Position numbers and translations under genes: made by a program. 64,000 bases of DNA from Escherichia marmotae (lineage in GTDB: Bacteria > Pseudomonadota > Gammaproteobacteria > Enterobacterales > Enterobacteriaceae): assembly GCF_002900365.1 (NCBI RefSeq), contig NZ_CP025979.1, forward strand, positions 2,108,001-2,172,000. Reading direction: 5' to 3'. Positions 19,773 to 29,079 of the stretch are shown piece after piece. Each line of letters opens with the position of its first letter. The first letter of the stretch is position 1. Below the pieces are notes generated by a model. The model searched no databases, had not been told where the DNA came from, and saw nothing but the letters and a program-made list of their open reading frames with translations.

Positions 19773-20042
19773 ATGAGTGAGATTGACATTAAGGGCGATG
19801 AAACGCTGGTTGCTCTGCTACTGAACGCCGACAAAAACGAATACCACCAACGCCAATAAAGTCATTTTGCGAAAATGGCACAACAATCGCTTAATGCCGC
19901 AAAAGTCGCAATTAAGGACGCCCGTCAGGCGTTCGGCCAATTCCAGCAAAATATGCTGGATAAGCCGTTACAGACCAGCCGCATGTTGATGGAAATGAAA
20001 GATGGTAAACCAGTGAAGTGTTATGCGTTGCCGAATGCTTAA
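19773..20042 (+). pseudogene. Small ORF of unknown function interrupted by an in-frame stop, at the zorA-side island edge
   Basis: From ATG 19773 the frame encodes MSEIDIKGDETLVALLLNAD and ends at TAA 19857. The same frame then stays open for 61 codons, including an internal ATG at 19875, giving AKMAQQSLNAAKVAIKDARQ and ending CYALPNA before TAA 20040-20042. Reading through one stop gives an 89-residue amphipathic, Ala/Gln-rich protein. A perfect terminator hairpin follows at 20062. I do not recognise it. It may be a remnant of a gene truncated by the island insertion, or the downstream part alone (55 residues) may be expressed. Confidence 0.5.
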
Positions 20043-20061
20043 GGCGACTCGTAAGATTTGC

Positions 20062-20091
20062 TGTGTGGTTAGTGGAACCACACACTATTTC
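20062..20091 (+). terminator. Hairpin terminator between the broken small ORF and yahJ
   Basis: TGTGTGGTT (20062-20070) and AACCACACA (20076-20084) form a perfect 9-bp stem with a 5-base loop, followed by CTATTTCTC, a weak U tract on the plus strand. It lies 20 bp beyond the stop of the small ORF and could also act on yahJ transcripts coming from the other side. Confidence 0.65.
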
Positions 20092-20184
20092 TCATGTTCA
20101 GGAGAATCAAAGCCAACAAAGCCATATTCAGGCGCCCCCATCCCCGGGGTTACTGCTCGCCGTTACAAACGCGTCAAATGCACA

Positions 20185-21567
20185 TCACCCTGTCACACTC
20201 CCCCATACCAGTTGTCCTTTATGGAACGTCGCCGTGCGCGGCGAGATACGCGCCACCGCCTCGGCGGAACAGGAGGCATCCACCAGCACAAAACTGGCGT
20301 CATCCTGCGCTTTTGGCCAGACGCGCTCGCCTTTTTCATTCAGCGGCAAAACGTCACCAGTGGCTAAAAACAGCGAACGGGACAGGTTTTGTTCGTTAGG
20401 GCGAATATAAAGCTGCGCGTACAAATTGGCTTTCTCCAGCATGTCGCCCAGGCCGTAAGGCGACCAGTGATCAATAACGCTGTCGGTGCCGGTCATCACT
20501 TTTACGCCCTTGTCGTGTAGCTGCTTGAGCGGCATATGCAACGTGCCAATCGGCACCGTCGAGGCGATAGAAATTTGCTGCGCCGCCATCCGGTGCGCCA
20601 GTTCATCTACCTGTTGCTCGTTGAGCATGGCCAGCGCAAAGGCGTGGCTGATGGTCAGCTTGCCTTTTAGTTGCGGCGTTTTCTCTACCGTTTCAACCAT
20701 ATAATTGATGGCCGCCACGCCCGCCGGAGTGGTTTCGTGCAGGTGAATATCGACGCCTTTGTCATAGTCCAGCGCAATCTGGAACATGGTGTCGAGAGAT
20801 TTTTCCATCGCACCATCAACATTGGTCGGGTCCAGGCCGCCGACGTAATGCGCGCCTGCCTGCATCGCTTCGCGCATTAAGGGTTCCGATTTCGACAGCA
20901 GCAAACCGTGCTGCGGGAAGGCGACAATTTCACACTCGAAGTCCGCCTGACGTCGCGCCAGCACCACCTGCAAATTTTGCAGATTTTTCAGGCCGGAAAC
21001 CGGTTCGATATTGCAGTGGCTGCGGGCAATGGTGGTGCCTTTCGACTGCAATAAATCGATCAGTTTTTCCGCCCGCTCCTGAGTGTACGGTTGCAGCTCC
21101 GGCAGCATTTTCTGCTCGAGCTTGATCATGTCCTGGATGGTGGTGCCTGCCGGGCGATTGAGTGAACGCCACGGCCCGCCGTAAAAGGTTTTGTCGAGAT
21201 GAATATGCATGTCGCGGGTGGTGGGCAACATCAACTTACCGCCAGCGTCATAGTGCGGCAGCGTGGCGTCCGGATGCTGCTTGTTCTCGCGCAGCGCAAC
21301 AATTTTGCCGTCCTGAATCTCCACGGTCTGGCGCGCCGTGCGGGTCTGCACCGCCACGCCGTTTTCGTAGTCAAAACCGTTTTCCAGCAGCACGTTGTCG
21401 AGATAGTAATGCGGGTCAGTGATTTTCATGGTGTTGTTCGCTTCGCAGTGGATTGTGTCAGAGGCTGCCGCATGGGCAAGCGGCACAGAGGTACCAAACA
21501 GCGCGGCGGCGGTGACCATCTTACCGCTCTGGCTCAGAAACTCACGGCGGCTATTGCTTTCTTTCAT
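20185..21567 (-). CDS. yahJ: YahJ, amidohydrolase of the cytosine-deaminase type, with Tat signal
   Basis: A 460-residue metal-dependent amidohydrolase. The N-terminus has a twin-arginine motif (SRREFLSQSG) and a hydrophobic stretch ending in PLAHA, so a periplasmic location is likely. The metal ligands are visible: HIHLDKTF (about residue 130), HCNIE, HLHE and the late TGTDSV motif. Substrate is unknown; cytosine-deaminase-like enzymes act on purine or pyrimidine analogues. It lies 9 bp after yahI on the same strand, so it appears to be last in a yahEFG-IJ gene set. Nearly identical to K-12 YahJ as I recall it. Confidence 0.92.
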   Translation of the reverse strand: MKESNSRREFLSQSGKMVTAAALFGTSVPLAHAAASDTIHCEANNTMKITDPHYYLDNVLLENGFDYENGVAVQTRTARQTVEIQDGKIVALRENKQHPDATLPHYDAGGKLMLPTTRDMHIHLDKTFYGGPWRSLNRPAGTTIQDMIKLEQKMLPELQPYTQERAEKLIDLLQSKGTTIARSHCNIEPVSGLKNLQNLQVVLARRQADFECEIVAFPQHGLLLSKSEPLMREAMQAGAHYVGGLDPTNVDGAMEKSLDTMFQIALDYDKGVDIHLHETTPAGVAAINYMVETVEKTPQLKGKLTISHAFALAMLNEQQVDELAHRMAAQQISIASTVPIGTLHMPLKQLHDKGVKVMTGTDSVIDHWSPYGLGDMLEKANLYAQLYIRPNEQNLSRSLFLATGDVLPLNEKGERVWPKAQDDASFVLVDASCSAEAVARISPRTATFHKGQLVWGSVTG

Positions 21568-21576
21568 CTTACGTCC

Positions 21577-22527
21577 TTACGTTTTAATAATATGAGTGCC
21601 CGTTTCACCGCGCAGCGCCGCGGGCAGGCATTCCGGCGTGGTGATAATCACTTCTTTGCCGCCCTGTTCCAGGAACGTCAGGCTGGCGATGATTTTTGGC
21701 AACATGCTGCCGGGCGGGAAATGCCCTTCCTGCATATAACGGGTCATAGTGGCAATATCTACGCGATCCAGCGCCTGCTGCTGCGGTTTGCCAAAGTGGA
21801 TACACACTTTTTCCACACCGGTGGTGATCACCAGAATGTCGGCGTGAATTTCACGCGCCAGTAGCGCGGTAGAGAGATCTTTGTCGATAACCGCGTCCAC
21901 GCTTTGGTAATCCCCCGCTTCGCTGCGTACCACCGGAATGCCGCCGCCGCCCGCACCAATCACCACAAAGCCCTGTTGGATCAGCGCTTTAATAGCAGGT
22001 GCTTCGACAATACGTTTCGGTTCCGGCGAGGCGACAACGCGGCGATAGCCCCGTCCGGCATCTTCTACAAAACGCCAGTCAGGGTTTGCCTTTTGTAATG
22101 CGTCACGCTGGGTTTCACTGAAGAATGCGCCAATAGGTTTGGTGGGATGAGCAAAACCCGGATCGTTTTTATCCACTTCCACCTGAGTCACCACGGTGAC
22201 GGCTTTTTTCTCGCCGTGGCGGGCAAGCCGGTTATTCAGCGCCTGTTGGATCAGGTAGCCAATGCCGCCTTGCGTATCTGCCACACAGTTCGCCAGCGGC
22301 GTTAGGGGCAGCCCTTCTCGCTCATGGGCAATCTCCGCGCGGCGTAAATCCAGACCGACCTGCGGCCCATTGCCGTGGGTCAGCACAATGTCGTAATCGG
22401 AAGCCAGCATTTCCAGCACCGTATCGGCGACGGCTTTCACCGCCTCCGCCTGATGCTCAATCGACTGGCTGGCGTTATCTTTGATAATGCTGTTGCCACC
22501 AATGGCAACGACCACAAGTTCTTTCAT
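21577..22527 (-). CDS. yahI: YahI, carbamate kinase-like protein
   Basis: A 316-residue amino-acid-kinase-family protein with the N-terminal AIGGNSI nucleotide loop, the LTHGNGPQVG motif and IGAGGGGIPV. Carbamate kinases transfer phosphate from carbamoyl phosphate to ADP, giving ATP, CO2 and ammonia. The yahG, yahF and yahE homologues next to it resemble the oxamate carbamoyltransferase genes (allG, allF, allH) that accompany a carbamate kinase in the allantoin locus, so YahI probably harvests carbamoyl phosphate from an analogous reaction. It is separated from yahG by a 1.2-kb repeat array. Confidence 0.92.
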   Translation of the reverse strand: MKELVVVAIGGNSIIKDNASQSIEHQAEAVKAVADTVLEMLASDYDIVLTHGNGPQVGLDLRRAEIAHEREGLPLTPLANCVADTQGGIGYLIQQALNNRLARHGEKKAVTVVTQVEVDKNDPGFAHPTKPIGAFFSETQRDALQKANPDWRFVEDAGRGYRRVVASPEPKRIVEAPAIKALIQQGFVVIGAGGGGIPVVRSEAGDYQSVDAVIDKDLSTALLAREIHADILVITTGVEKVCIHFGKPQQQALDRVDIATMTRYMQEGHFPPGSMLPKIIASLTFLEQGGKEVIITTPECLPAALRGETGTHIIKT

Positions 22528-22569
22528 GTTGTTATGTCCGCTACAGAGGATGATGGGGTTATGACCAAC

Positions 22570-23757
22570 GCCAGACTGCCTGATGCGCTACGCTTATCAG
22601 GCCTACAATTCTTGCACCATTCGCAGGCCGGATAAGGCGTTCTCGCCACATCCGGCAATGGTGACAAATGCCTGATGCGACGCTCGCGCGTCTTATCAGG
22701 CCTACTGATTCTTGCCCCATTCGCAGGCCGGATAAGGCGTTCTCGCCGCATCCGGCAATGGTGACAAATGCCTGATGCGACGCTCGCGCGTCTTATCGGG
22801 CCTACAGATTCTTGCACCATTCGCAGGCCGGATAAGGCGTTCTTGCCGCATCCGGCAATGGTGACAAATGCCTGATGCGACGCTCGCGCGTCTTATCAGG
22901 CCTACAGATTCTTGCACCATTCGTAGGCCGGATAAGGCGTTCTCGCCGCATCCGGCAATGGTGAAAAATGCCTGATGCGACGCTCGCGCGTCTTATCAGG
23001 CCTACAGATTCTTGCACCATTCGCAGGCCGGATAAGGCGTTCTCGCCGCATCCGGCAATGGTGACAAATGCCTGATGCGACGCTCGCGCGTCTTATCAGG
23101 CCTACTGATTCTTGCGCCACTCGTAGGCCGGATAAGGCGTTCTCGCCGCATTCGGCAATGGTGACAAATGCCTGATGCGACGCTCGCGCGTCTTATCAGG
23201 CCTACTGATTCTTGCACCATTCGTAGGCCGGATAAGGCGTTCTCGCCGCATCCGGCAATGGTGACAAATGCCTGATGCGATGCTCGCGCGTCTTATCAGG
23301 CCTACAGATTCTTGCACCATTCGTAGGCCGGATAAGGCGTTCTCGCCGCATTCGGCAATGGTGACAAATGCCTGATGCGACGCTCGCGCGTCTTATCAGG
23401 CCTACTGATTCTTGCGCCATTCGCAGGCCGGATAAGGCGTTCTCGCCGCATCCGGCAATGGTGACAAATGCCTGATGCGACGCTCGCGCGTCTTATCAGG
23501 CCTACTGATTCTTGCACCATTCGTAGGCCGGATAAGGCGTTCTCGCCGCATCCGGCAATGGTGACAAATGCCTGATGCGATGCTCGCGCGTCTTATCAGG
23601 CCTACAGATTCTTGCACCATTCGTAGGCCGGATAAGGCGTTCTCGCCGCATCCGGCAATGGTGACAAATGCCTGATGCGACGCTCGCGCGTCTTATCAGG
23701 CCTACAGATTCTTGCACCATTCGTAGGCCGGATAAGGCGTTCTCGCCGCATCCGGCA
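22570..23757. repeat. Tandem array of about twelve 100-bp REP/BIME units between yahG and yahI
   Basis: A 100-bp unit is repeated with exact 100-bp spacing. Each unit holds two REP palindromes, GCCTGATGCGACGCTCGCGC...TTATCAGGC and GTAGGCCGGATAAGGCGTTC...CATCCGGC, joined by ATTCTTGCACCATTCG and CAATGGTGACAAAT. The first unit (from about 22570) is shorter and divergent. Sparse variants recur at multiples of 100 bp, for example TGCTCGCGCG at 23281 and 23581, showing local unit duplication. The array lies in the presumed yahG-yahI transcript and would fold into many hairpins. The overlapping 72-codon ORFs across it are artefacts of the period. Confidence 0.95.
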
Positions 23758-23769
23758 TAAACATGTAAG

Positions 23770-25188
23770 TCAAACGCCGTAACGTTCGCACCAGCCAAGA
23801 ATGGCTTTCTCGAAGCAGGCGAATGGTGGATGCACAATGCCCGCGCCAATCATGCCGACGCCTGCATCTTTATGAGCGATGGCGGTGTTGATCACCGGCA
23901 GAATGCCGCTGCAACCCACACGGGTGATGTCGATAGCCGATGGCACGCCCATAAAACCCAGCAGCGGAATGGTGACGTTAGGGTTTTCACCGAGGGTGAT
24001 TTCACGCATCTGACGGGAGAAATCGATAGCCTCTTCCACCGTGCCGCCCACCAGCGCGACGATTGCAGGTGCGGTCGCCATAGCAAATCCACCAATGCCA
24101 TAAGTTTCGGTAATAGCACTGTCTCCAATATCCAGCCCCGAATCTTCCGGCTTATAACCGGCAAACATCGGCCCGATGACCTGCTGCGCCGGGCCGGTAA
24201 ACCATTGCCCCGGTAATCCGCTGACCCGCAGGCCGAACTCGACGCCGTTACGCGCCATCGTGGTCACTACGGTGCTGTATTCAATGCCGTGCGCCGCATC
24301 CATCGCCGCTTTACACATTGCCATCCACGTCGGGCCGGAGAAATAATCGCTGCTGGCGACAAACTCAAACACTTCGCGCTGTTGTTCGACGGAATAGCCT
24401 GCCTGAATAATCCCCGGCGTCAGCGCCTGAATCAGCAGAGTCGTCCCGGCGTTATTGCGGTTATGACACTCATCGCCCATATGCAGCGCTTGCGCCAGCA
24501 TTAAGCGCAGATCGATCTCACCGATAATTTTCATCGCGTCGCGCAGCATTGGCCCCTGCACATCGCGCATCCAGTTGAGGCGGTCAATCACGCTCTGGTC
24601 GTTAGCGCCCATACGCAAAATCTTCGCCATCTGCTCGCTCATGTTGGTGTAAGCGATGTTGCCGTAGGTTTTGTTTTTCACGATGTGCATAAACATCGAG
24701 GCAGAGGTAACGCCCGCCATCGATCCCACACAGTCGTGTTCGTGGCACGGCGAGAAAGTGATCTCCCCGGAAGCCGCCAGTTCAGCCGCCTCATCGAGAT
24801 CTTTCGCCAGCCCTTCAAACACCAGCGCCCCGGTGACCGCACCTTTCATCGCGCCGCACATTTTTTCCCAGGTAACCGGCGGCCCGGCGTGAAGAATGGT
24901 TTTCGCCGTCATGCCCGGCACCACGTTAATCGCCTGATCAAAACCAATCAGTACCGGATGCGACTGGGTAATGCGCTCCAGCGCCTGCTGGTTAGCGGCA
25001 GCGATTTTGTCCGCCAGCGGCGAATCAGCAATGTTGTCCAGCGCCTGTACCACCTGCATATTGCCCTGCCCCGGCGGCGTCCAGTCGAGCTGGGTCACTT
25101 CTACATGCTGCTTTTTCAGATCATCGCTAAACATGGCGATGCCGACGTTAATAACGTTCAACGGTTGGCTAAACAGTGACTGGCTCAT
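23770..25188 (-). CDS. yahG: YahG, DUF1116 protein (YlbE/AllG-like)
   Basis: A 472-residue DUF1116 protein starting MSQSLFSQPLNVINVGIAMF. DUF1116 members YlbE/AllG work with FdrA/AllF and YlbF/AllH as the oxamate carbamoyltransferase of allantoin degradation. The same three families occur here as YahG, YahF and YahE. The start overlaps the yahF stop by one base, so the two are translationally coupled. The true substrate of the YahEFG set is unknown. Complete, no anomalies. Confidence 0.92.
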   Translation of the reverse strand: MSQSLFSQPLNVINVGIAMFSDDLKKQHVEVTQLDWTPPGQGNMQVVQALDNIADSPLADKIAAANQQALERITQSHPVLIGFDQAINVVPGMTAKTILHAGPPVTWEKMCGAMKGAVTGALVFEGLAKDLDEAAELAASGEITFSPCHEHDCVGSMAGVTSASMFMHIVKNKTYGNIAYTNMSEQMAKILRMGANDQSVIDRLNWMRDVQGPMLRDAMKIIGEIDLRLMLAQALHMGDECHNRNNAGTTLLIQALTPGIIQAGYSVEQQREVFEFVASSDYFSGPTWMAMCKAAMDAAHGIEYSTVVTTMARNGVEFGLRVSGLPGQWFTGPAQQVIGPMFAGYKPEDSGLDIGDSAITETYGIGGFAMATAPAIVALVGGTVEEAIDFSRQMREITLGENPNVTIPLLGFMGVPSAIDITRVGCSGILPVINTAIAHKDAGVGMIGAGIVHPPFACFEKAILGWCERYGV

Positions 25189-26735
25189 CAGGCTTCCTCC
25201 CCTTTGCAGATAAATTCACGCGCCAGCAATCCGGTATTGGTGCTGCTGCTGGCCAGAATTACCCCGGCATCAAGCAGCATCTGGCTCTGTTGTGCTAACG
25301 ATGGCGTATCAAGATCGGTGCCCAGTACATAGGCGAGAATGATCAACTCACGGCCTTCGGCTGCGGCGATCGCTTTCGCTTCTTTGATCGCATCGAGGGT
25401 GGAGCCGACCGGATCTTCATGCGATCCAAATCCGAGCACGAAATCCATCACGATCACCGCCACTTCTGGATCGCGCGCTTCTTCGATCAAGCGGCTGATA
25501 CGGTTGGTCGGGTCAATCATCGGGTGCGGCTTGCCGTTGGTGAAGTCGTCATCGCCAAAGTCGAGGAAGGTGTGTTTGATGCTGCGGTTGATATCTTGCA
25601 GGCGGAATTCCGGATCGGGCTGGATGTTGCTATAAACATCGCCATGTTTTTCCATCACCGCGAACATGGTTTCGTCACACAGCGTGCCGCCGCAGAACAG
25701 TCCACGAATGTATTTCTGTTGTGGTTGCAGACGCGCACGGACATCAGCAATCAACGGCTGGTTCAAGGTATGCAGGTCGAGATGTTCTTGTTTCACGCCG
25801 GAGAGCATTACCGCTTTCAGCGCCGCCTCTTTGCTGCCGCGGGCAAACTGTAGCCCCTGCTCATCCACTGGTGTTTCACCACGACCGAGGAAGCAAACCA
25901 CCACCGGCTTGCGGCAGGCGCGCGCACGTTCCAGCACTTTGCGAGCCACCGCAGGCGCAGGCGGTTTGGAGATCAGCGCGATGATTTCAGTTTGCGGATC
26001 GTTTTCCAGCATTCCGATGGCATCGAGCATCATCAGACCGCCAATTTTCTCGCTCAGGTCGCGCCCACCGGTGCCGATCAGTTGCGAAACGCCGCCGCCA
26101 AATTCATGGATACGGACGCTCAGTTCCTGGCTGCCGGTGCCGGATGCACCAACAATACCGATGTTGCCGCGACGCACGGCGTTACCAAAACAGAGCGCCG
26201 CGCCGTTGATAATCGCCGTGCCGCAGTCCGGCCCCATCATCAGCAGCCCTTTTTCGTGAGCGAGTTGCTTGAGCGCCAGTTCATCTTCAATTGAGACGTT
26301 ATCGGAGAACAGCATCACGTTGAGGTCGTTTTGCAGCGCCTGACGCGCTTCGCGCGCGGCAAACAGGCCATTGACAGAAATCACTGCCAGGTTACTTTCC
26401 GGGATATGCTTTTTGGCGCTGGCAAGGGTGGCGTAACGCGCCTCATGCGAGCCGCTTTGCGCTTTGCTGTTGAACAGTTCTTCAATCTCCGCCAGCAACT
26501 GCTCGTTGTCTGCGTCTGGTTTGCCGTTGATGACAATCATCAGGTCGCCGTTTTTGGCCTGTTCCAGCTCCGGCGTCAGCAGCCCTAAATTTTTCAACAC
26601 GCCTTTGTTCATTTCGGTCGCCATCGCCACAAATGCCTGCTCGACGCCGTCGAGTTTATTTGCGCGCGTGGAGATGGACATCAGCGAGACAGAATCAAAA
26701 TAGGTATTCGGTTTAATGACTATTTTAACTGACAT
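25188..26735 (-). CDS. yahF: YahF, FdrA-family acyl-CoA synthetase-like protein
   Basis: A 515-residue protein with CoA-binding and succinyl-CoA-ligase-like folds: GIVGASGTGSQELSVRIHEFG (split glycine-rich loop) near residue 195 and GTGGRDL after it. It is the FdrA/AllF homologue of the YahEFG set. FdrA-type proteins were named as CoA ligases, but in the allantoin locus they are part of oxamate carbamoyltransferase. It overlaps yahE by 11 bp and yahG by 1 bp. Intact. Confidence 0.92.
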   Translation of the reverse strand: MSVKIVIKPNTYFDSVSLMSISTRANKLDGVEQAFVAMATEMNKGVLKNLGLLTPELEQAKNGDLMIVINGKPDADNEQLLAEIEELFNSKAQSGSHEARYATLASAKKHIPESNLAVISVNGLFAAREARQALQNDLNVMLFSDNVSIEDELALKQLAHEKGLLMMGPDCGTAIINGAALCFGNAVRRGNIGIVGASGTGSQELSVRIHEFGGGVSQLIGTGGRDLSEKIGGLMMLDAIGMLENDPQTEIIALISKPPAPAVARKVLERARACRKPVVVCFLGRGETPVDEQGLQFARGSKEAALKAVMLSGVKQEHLDLHTLNQPLIADVRARLQPQQKYIRGLFCGGTLCDETMFAVMEKHGDVYSNIQPDPEFRLQDINRSIKHTFLDFGDDDFTNGKPHPMIDPTNRISRLIEEARDPEVAVIVMDFVLGFGSHEDPVGSTLDAIKEAKAIAAAEGRELIILAYVLGTDLDTPSLAQQSQMLLDAGVILASSSTNTGLLAREFICKGEEA

Positions 26736-27588
26736 AATTCCCTCCGTAGGTTTGACTCAGCGCACAACCATCGGCCATGCCATACAGCATGTCGCAGCCG
26801 GAACTGGAGCCAATATGTTTAATCTTTTCTATTGCCTGAGTTGAGTTCCCAGGGACGCTATAAATAATGTCGTAAATAAAATAATGAATATTTTCCCGAC
26901 AACGTTGTTGCAATGCCGCTTCTAACGTTATGGCACTTAATAACGTAGTGTTATTTCTGCCGCATTGCAGGCCGCGATAAAATTCCCCTTTGTATTTTTC
27001 TGTCGGATGTCCGGAAATAAATAAAACAAGCGCCAGACCTGTTAAATAATCATCGGCTGAAGGTGTCAGACCAATCCCTAACCCCATCATGTTAGCGACC
27101 GCTGATGCGATATTTTGTTTATCGCTTAATGCCTGAATTACACGACGTCTTTTAATCTGTAACTCTTTATTTAACGCCTGATAAAACGGATTATCACCGC
27201 AATAATTAAACAGGGTTTCATTTTCCCCCAGATGCTGATGAATAATGTCGTGCCACTGTTGCCAGGCGATAAAGTGGAAATTCTCAGTGGTCAATTGCAG
27301 TACTGGAGACAGCCAACGCTGGCAACAACGCTTATCTATATGAATATGTTGACCAACCGTAACCCCGTGATCGTCAAACTGAACCTTATCGCCATGACGG
27401 AACAGACCATCAAAGTGAGTGAGTGCCAACCGACAACTGTTTGGCGCATTGTCGTACTCTTCACAAAGTAGCGTCAGCAACTGTTGGTGAGCCGGGAGTG
27501 CAATGTTTACCGCTCTGGCAAAGACCTGTTCAACCTGACCTTCTCCCCGCTGCGCCAGAAAATCCGCATCCGCAGTTAGCGCCCACAC
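26725..27588 (-). CDS. yahE: YahE, DUF2877 protein (YlbF/AllH-like)
   Basis: A 287-residue DUF2877 protein containing the family motif GLGIGLTPSADDYLTGLALVLF (about residues 170-190). YlbF/AllH, its homologue in the allantoin locus, is a subunit of oxamate carbamoyltransferase. It is first of the yahEFG genes on the minus strand, about 40 bp after yahD. It probably has a role in assembly or catalysis with YahF and YahG; this is inferred from the parallel gene set. Confidence 0.9.
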   Translation of the reverse strand: MWALTADADFLAQRGEGQVEQVFARAVNIALPAHQQLLTLLCEEYDNAPNSCRLALTHFDGLFRHGDKVQFDDHGVTVGQHIHIDKRCCQRWLSPVLQLTTENFHFIAWQQWHDIIHQHLGENETLFNYCGDNPFYQALNKELQIKRRRVIQALSDKQNIASAVANMMGLGIGLTPSADDYLTGLALVLFISGHPTEKYKGEFYRGLQCGRNNTTLLSAITLEAALQQRCRENIHYFIYDIIYSVPGNSTQAIEKIKHIGSSSGCDMLYGMADGCALSQTYGGNYVS

Positions 27589-27627
27589 ACACCGTCTTTC
27601 TGGTGTGTCGATAGCAAGCCTCCCGGT

Positions 27628-28233
27628 TTATGCGCCTGCGGCAATCAGCAACTGCGCAATCTCTTCAAAACCGCGTTCCCGCGCCAGTTCCAGCGGTGTT
27701 TTGCCATATTTATCTGTCAGATGCGGGCTGGCACCGTGTTCCAGTAATAACTGGACAATCGCCTGTTGTTTAATCCCGCCATCATTAAGCACAATCGCTT
27801 CCAGTAGCGGCGTCCAGCCAACATGATTGGTCTGGTTGACGTTAATATCCGTATGCGTCAAAAGCTCTTTCACAATACTTAAATGGCCTTTTTCACAGGC
27901 TGGCGTCAGGCCGACACCGCCAAAACGGGTGACGCAATTAAGATCGGGTTTAGCCGGTAAAATAATTCGTAGTAGCGTTAAATCATCGTTCAGGCAACTC
28001 ATTAAAAAAGGATTTAAGCAGGTATGATCTTGTTTGTTAATATCTGCACCGGAATCAATTAACGCCTGCACACATGCATATTGCTGATATAAACTTGCCA
28101 GCGTAATTGCCGTTTTCCCCTGGCGATCGCAGGTATTAATATCGACACCCAGCGCAAGGCAGGTTTTTAATTTATCGATATCACCTTGTAGGGCAGCCAA
28201 TAAATAGTCGGCAGGTAGATTTTTTATACTCAT
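27628..28233 (-). CDS. yahD: YahD, ankyrin-repeat protein
   Basis: A 201-residue protein made almost entirely of ankyrin repeats, with typical units such as GKTAITLASLYQQYACVQAL, GWTPLLEAIVLNDGG and GKTPLELARERGFEEIAQLL. There is no signal peptide, so it is a cytoplasmic protein-protein interaction module. Function unknown. It lies at the head of the yahDEFG run and probably shares its promoter, upstream at about 28240-28450. Confidence 0.92.
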   Translation of the reverse strand: MSIKNLPADYLLAALQGDIDKLKTCLALGVDINTCDRQGKTAITLASLYQQYACVQALIDSGADINKQDHTCLNPFLMSCLNDDLTLLRIILPAKPDLNCVTRFGGVGLTPACEKGHLSIVKELLTHTDINVNQTNHVGWTPLLEAIVLNDGGIKQQAIVQLLLEHGASPHLTDKYGKTPLELARERGFEEIAQLLIAAGA

Positions 28234-28490
28234 TCACATTCCCCTGGTTTTTGTGGCTGTTTTCGATGAATTGAGAATAGCAACGAAACTCAACCAAAAG
28301 AACCCGCTTAAATTTAATTCGCTGTATTCCGTCTTTTTGTTGAATGATGCTCAACAATCTTTTAGCAGTGTGCGCCAGTGCAATATTTATCTTTTTCTCC
28401 CCATACCCTTTCACTCAATCAGGTTTTATTTCTCTATAGTCTGCATATGTATTAACAGCTTCCGTCCACGTCTAACCAGAGGAGAACAAG

Positions 28491-28988
28491 ATGAACGGAC
28501 TCACTGCAACGGGTATTACCGTCGGTATTTGTGCAGGGCTTTGGCAGTTAGTGTCTTCACATGTCGGGCTTTCTCAAGGATGGGATTTATTAGGAACAAC
28601 AGGCTTCGTCGCCTTTTGCAGTTTTTATGCCGCAGGCGGCGGTAAATCGGGGTTTATCAAGAGTCTGGCAGTCAATTATTCCGGGATGGTGTGGGCATTT
28701 TTCGCTGCACTGGCTTCCGGCTGGCTGGCCTCTGTGAGTGGGCTTTCCGGATTCTGGGCAAGCGTGATTACCACCATTCCCTTCTCGGCGGTGGTGGTCT
28801 GGCAAGGGCGTTTCTGGTTACTGTCATTCATTCCCGGTGGATTTCTTGGCATGACGCTGTTTTTTGCCAGCGGGATGAACTGGACAGTAACGCTACTGGG
28901 TTTTCTGGCGGGTAATTGCGTGGGGATAATTTCAGAATATAGCGGACAAAAATTAAGCGAAGCGACAACCAAAAGCGGCGGGTGTTAA
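28491..28988 (+). CDS. yahC: YahC, DUF1097 inner-membrane protein
   Basis: A 165-residue highly hydrophobic protein with about five membrane segments and the DUF1097 arrangement (MNGLTATGITVGICAGLWQL at the start). Function is unknown; the related YcdZ is also an uncharacterised membrane protein. It has a good AGAGGAG ribosome binding site. It is divergent from yahD and about 90 bp upstream of yahB. Confidence 0.92.
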   Translation: MNGLTATGITVGICAGLWQLVSSHVGLSQGWDLLGTTGFVAFCSFYAAGGGKSGFIKSLAVNYSGMVWAFFAALASGWLASVSGLSGFWASVITTIPFSAVVVWQGRFWLLSFIPGGFLGMTLFFASGMNWTVTLLGFLAGNCVGIISEYSGQKLSEATTKSGGC

Positions 28989-29079
28989 AAGTTATTCAAA
29001 AATGATTATCTATCTTTAATAGATACCTCTACAGTCATGGCTGGAGAAATTCATATTAGAAAATGGCGGGAATGGTTTA

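Noticed and set aside
22570..23757. CRISPR array
   Set aside because: The whole 100-bp unit is repeated, with no unique spacers, and the units are REP palindromes. No cas genes nearby.
22524..23849. Overlapping 72-codon minus-strand ORFs with near-identical sequence
   Set aside because: They arise because the 100-bp BIME unit lacks stops in the frames and the period is not a multiple of three; no start signals or known domain.
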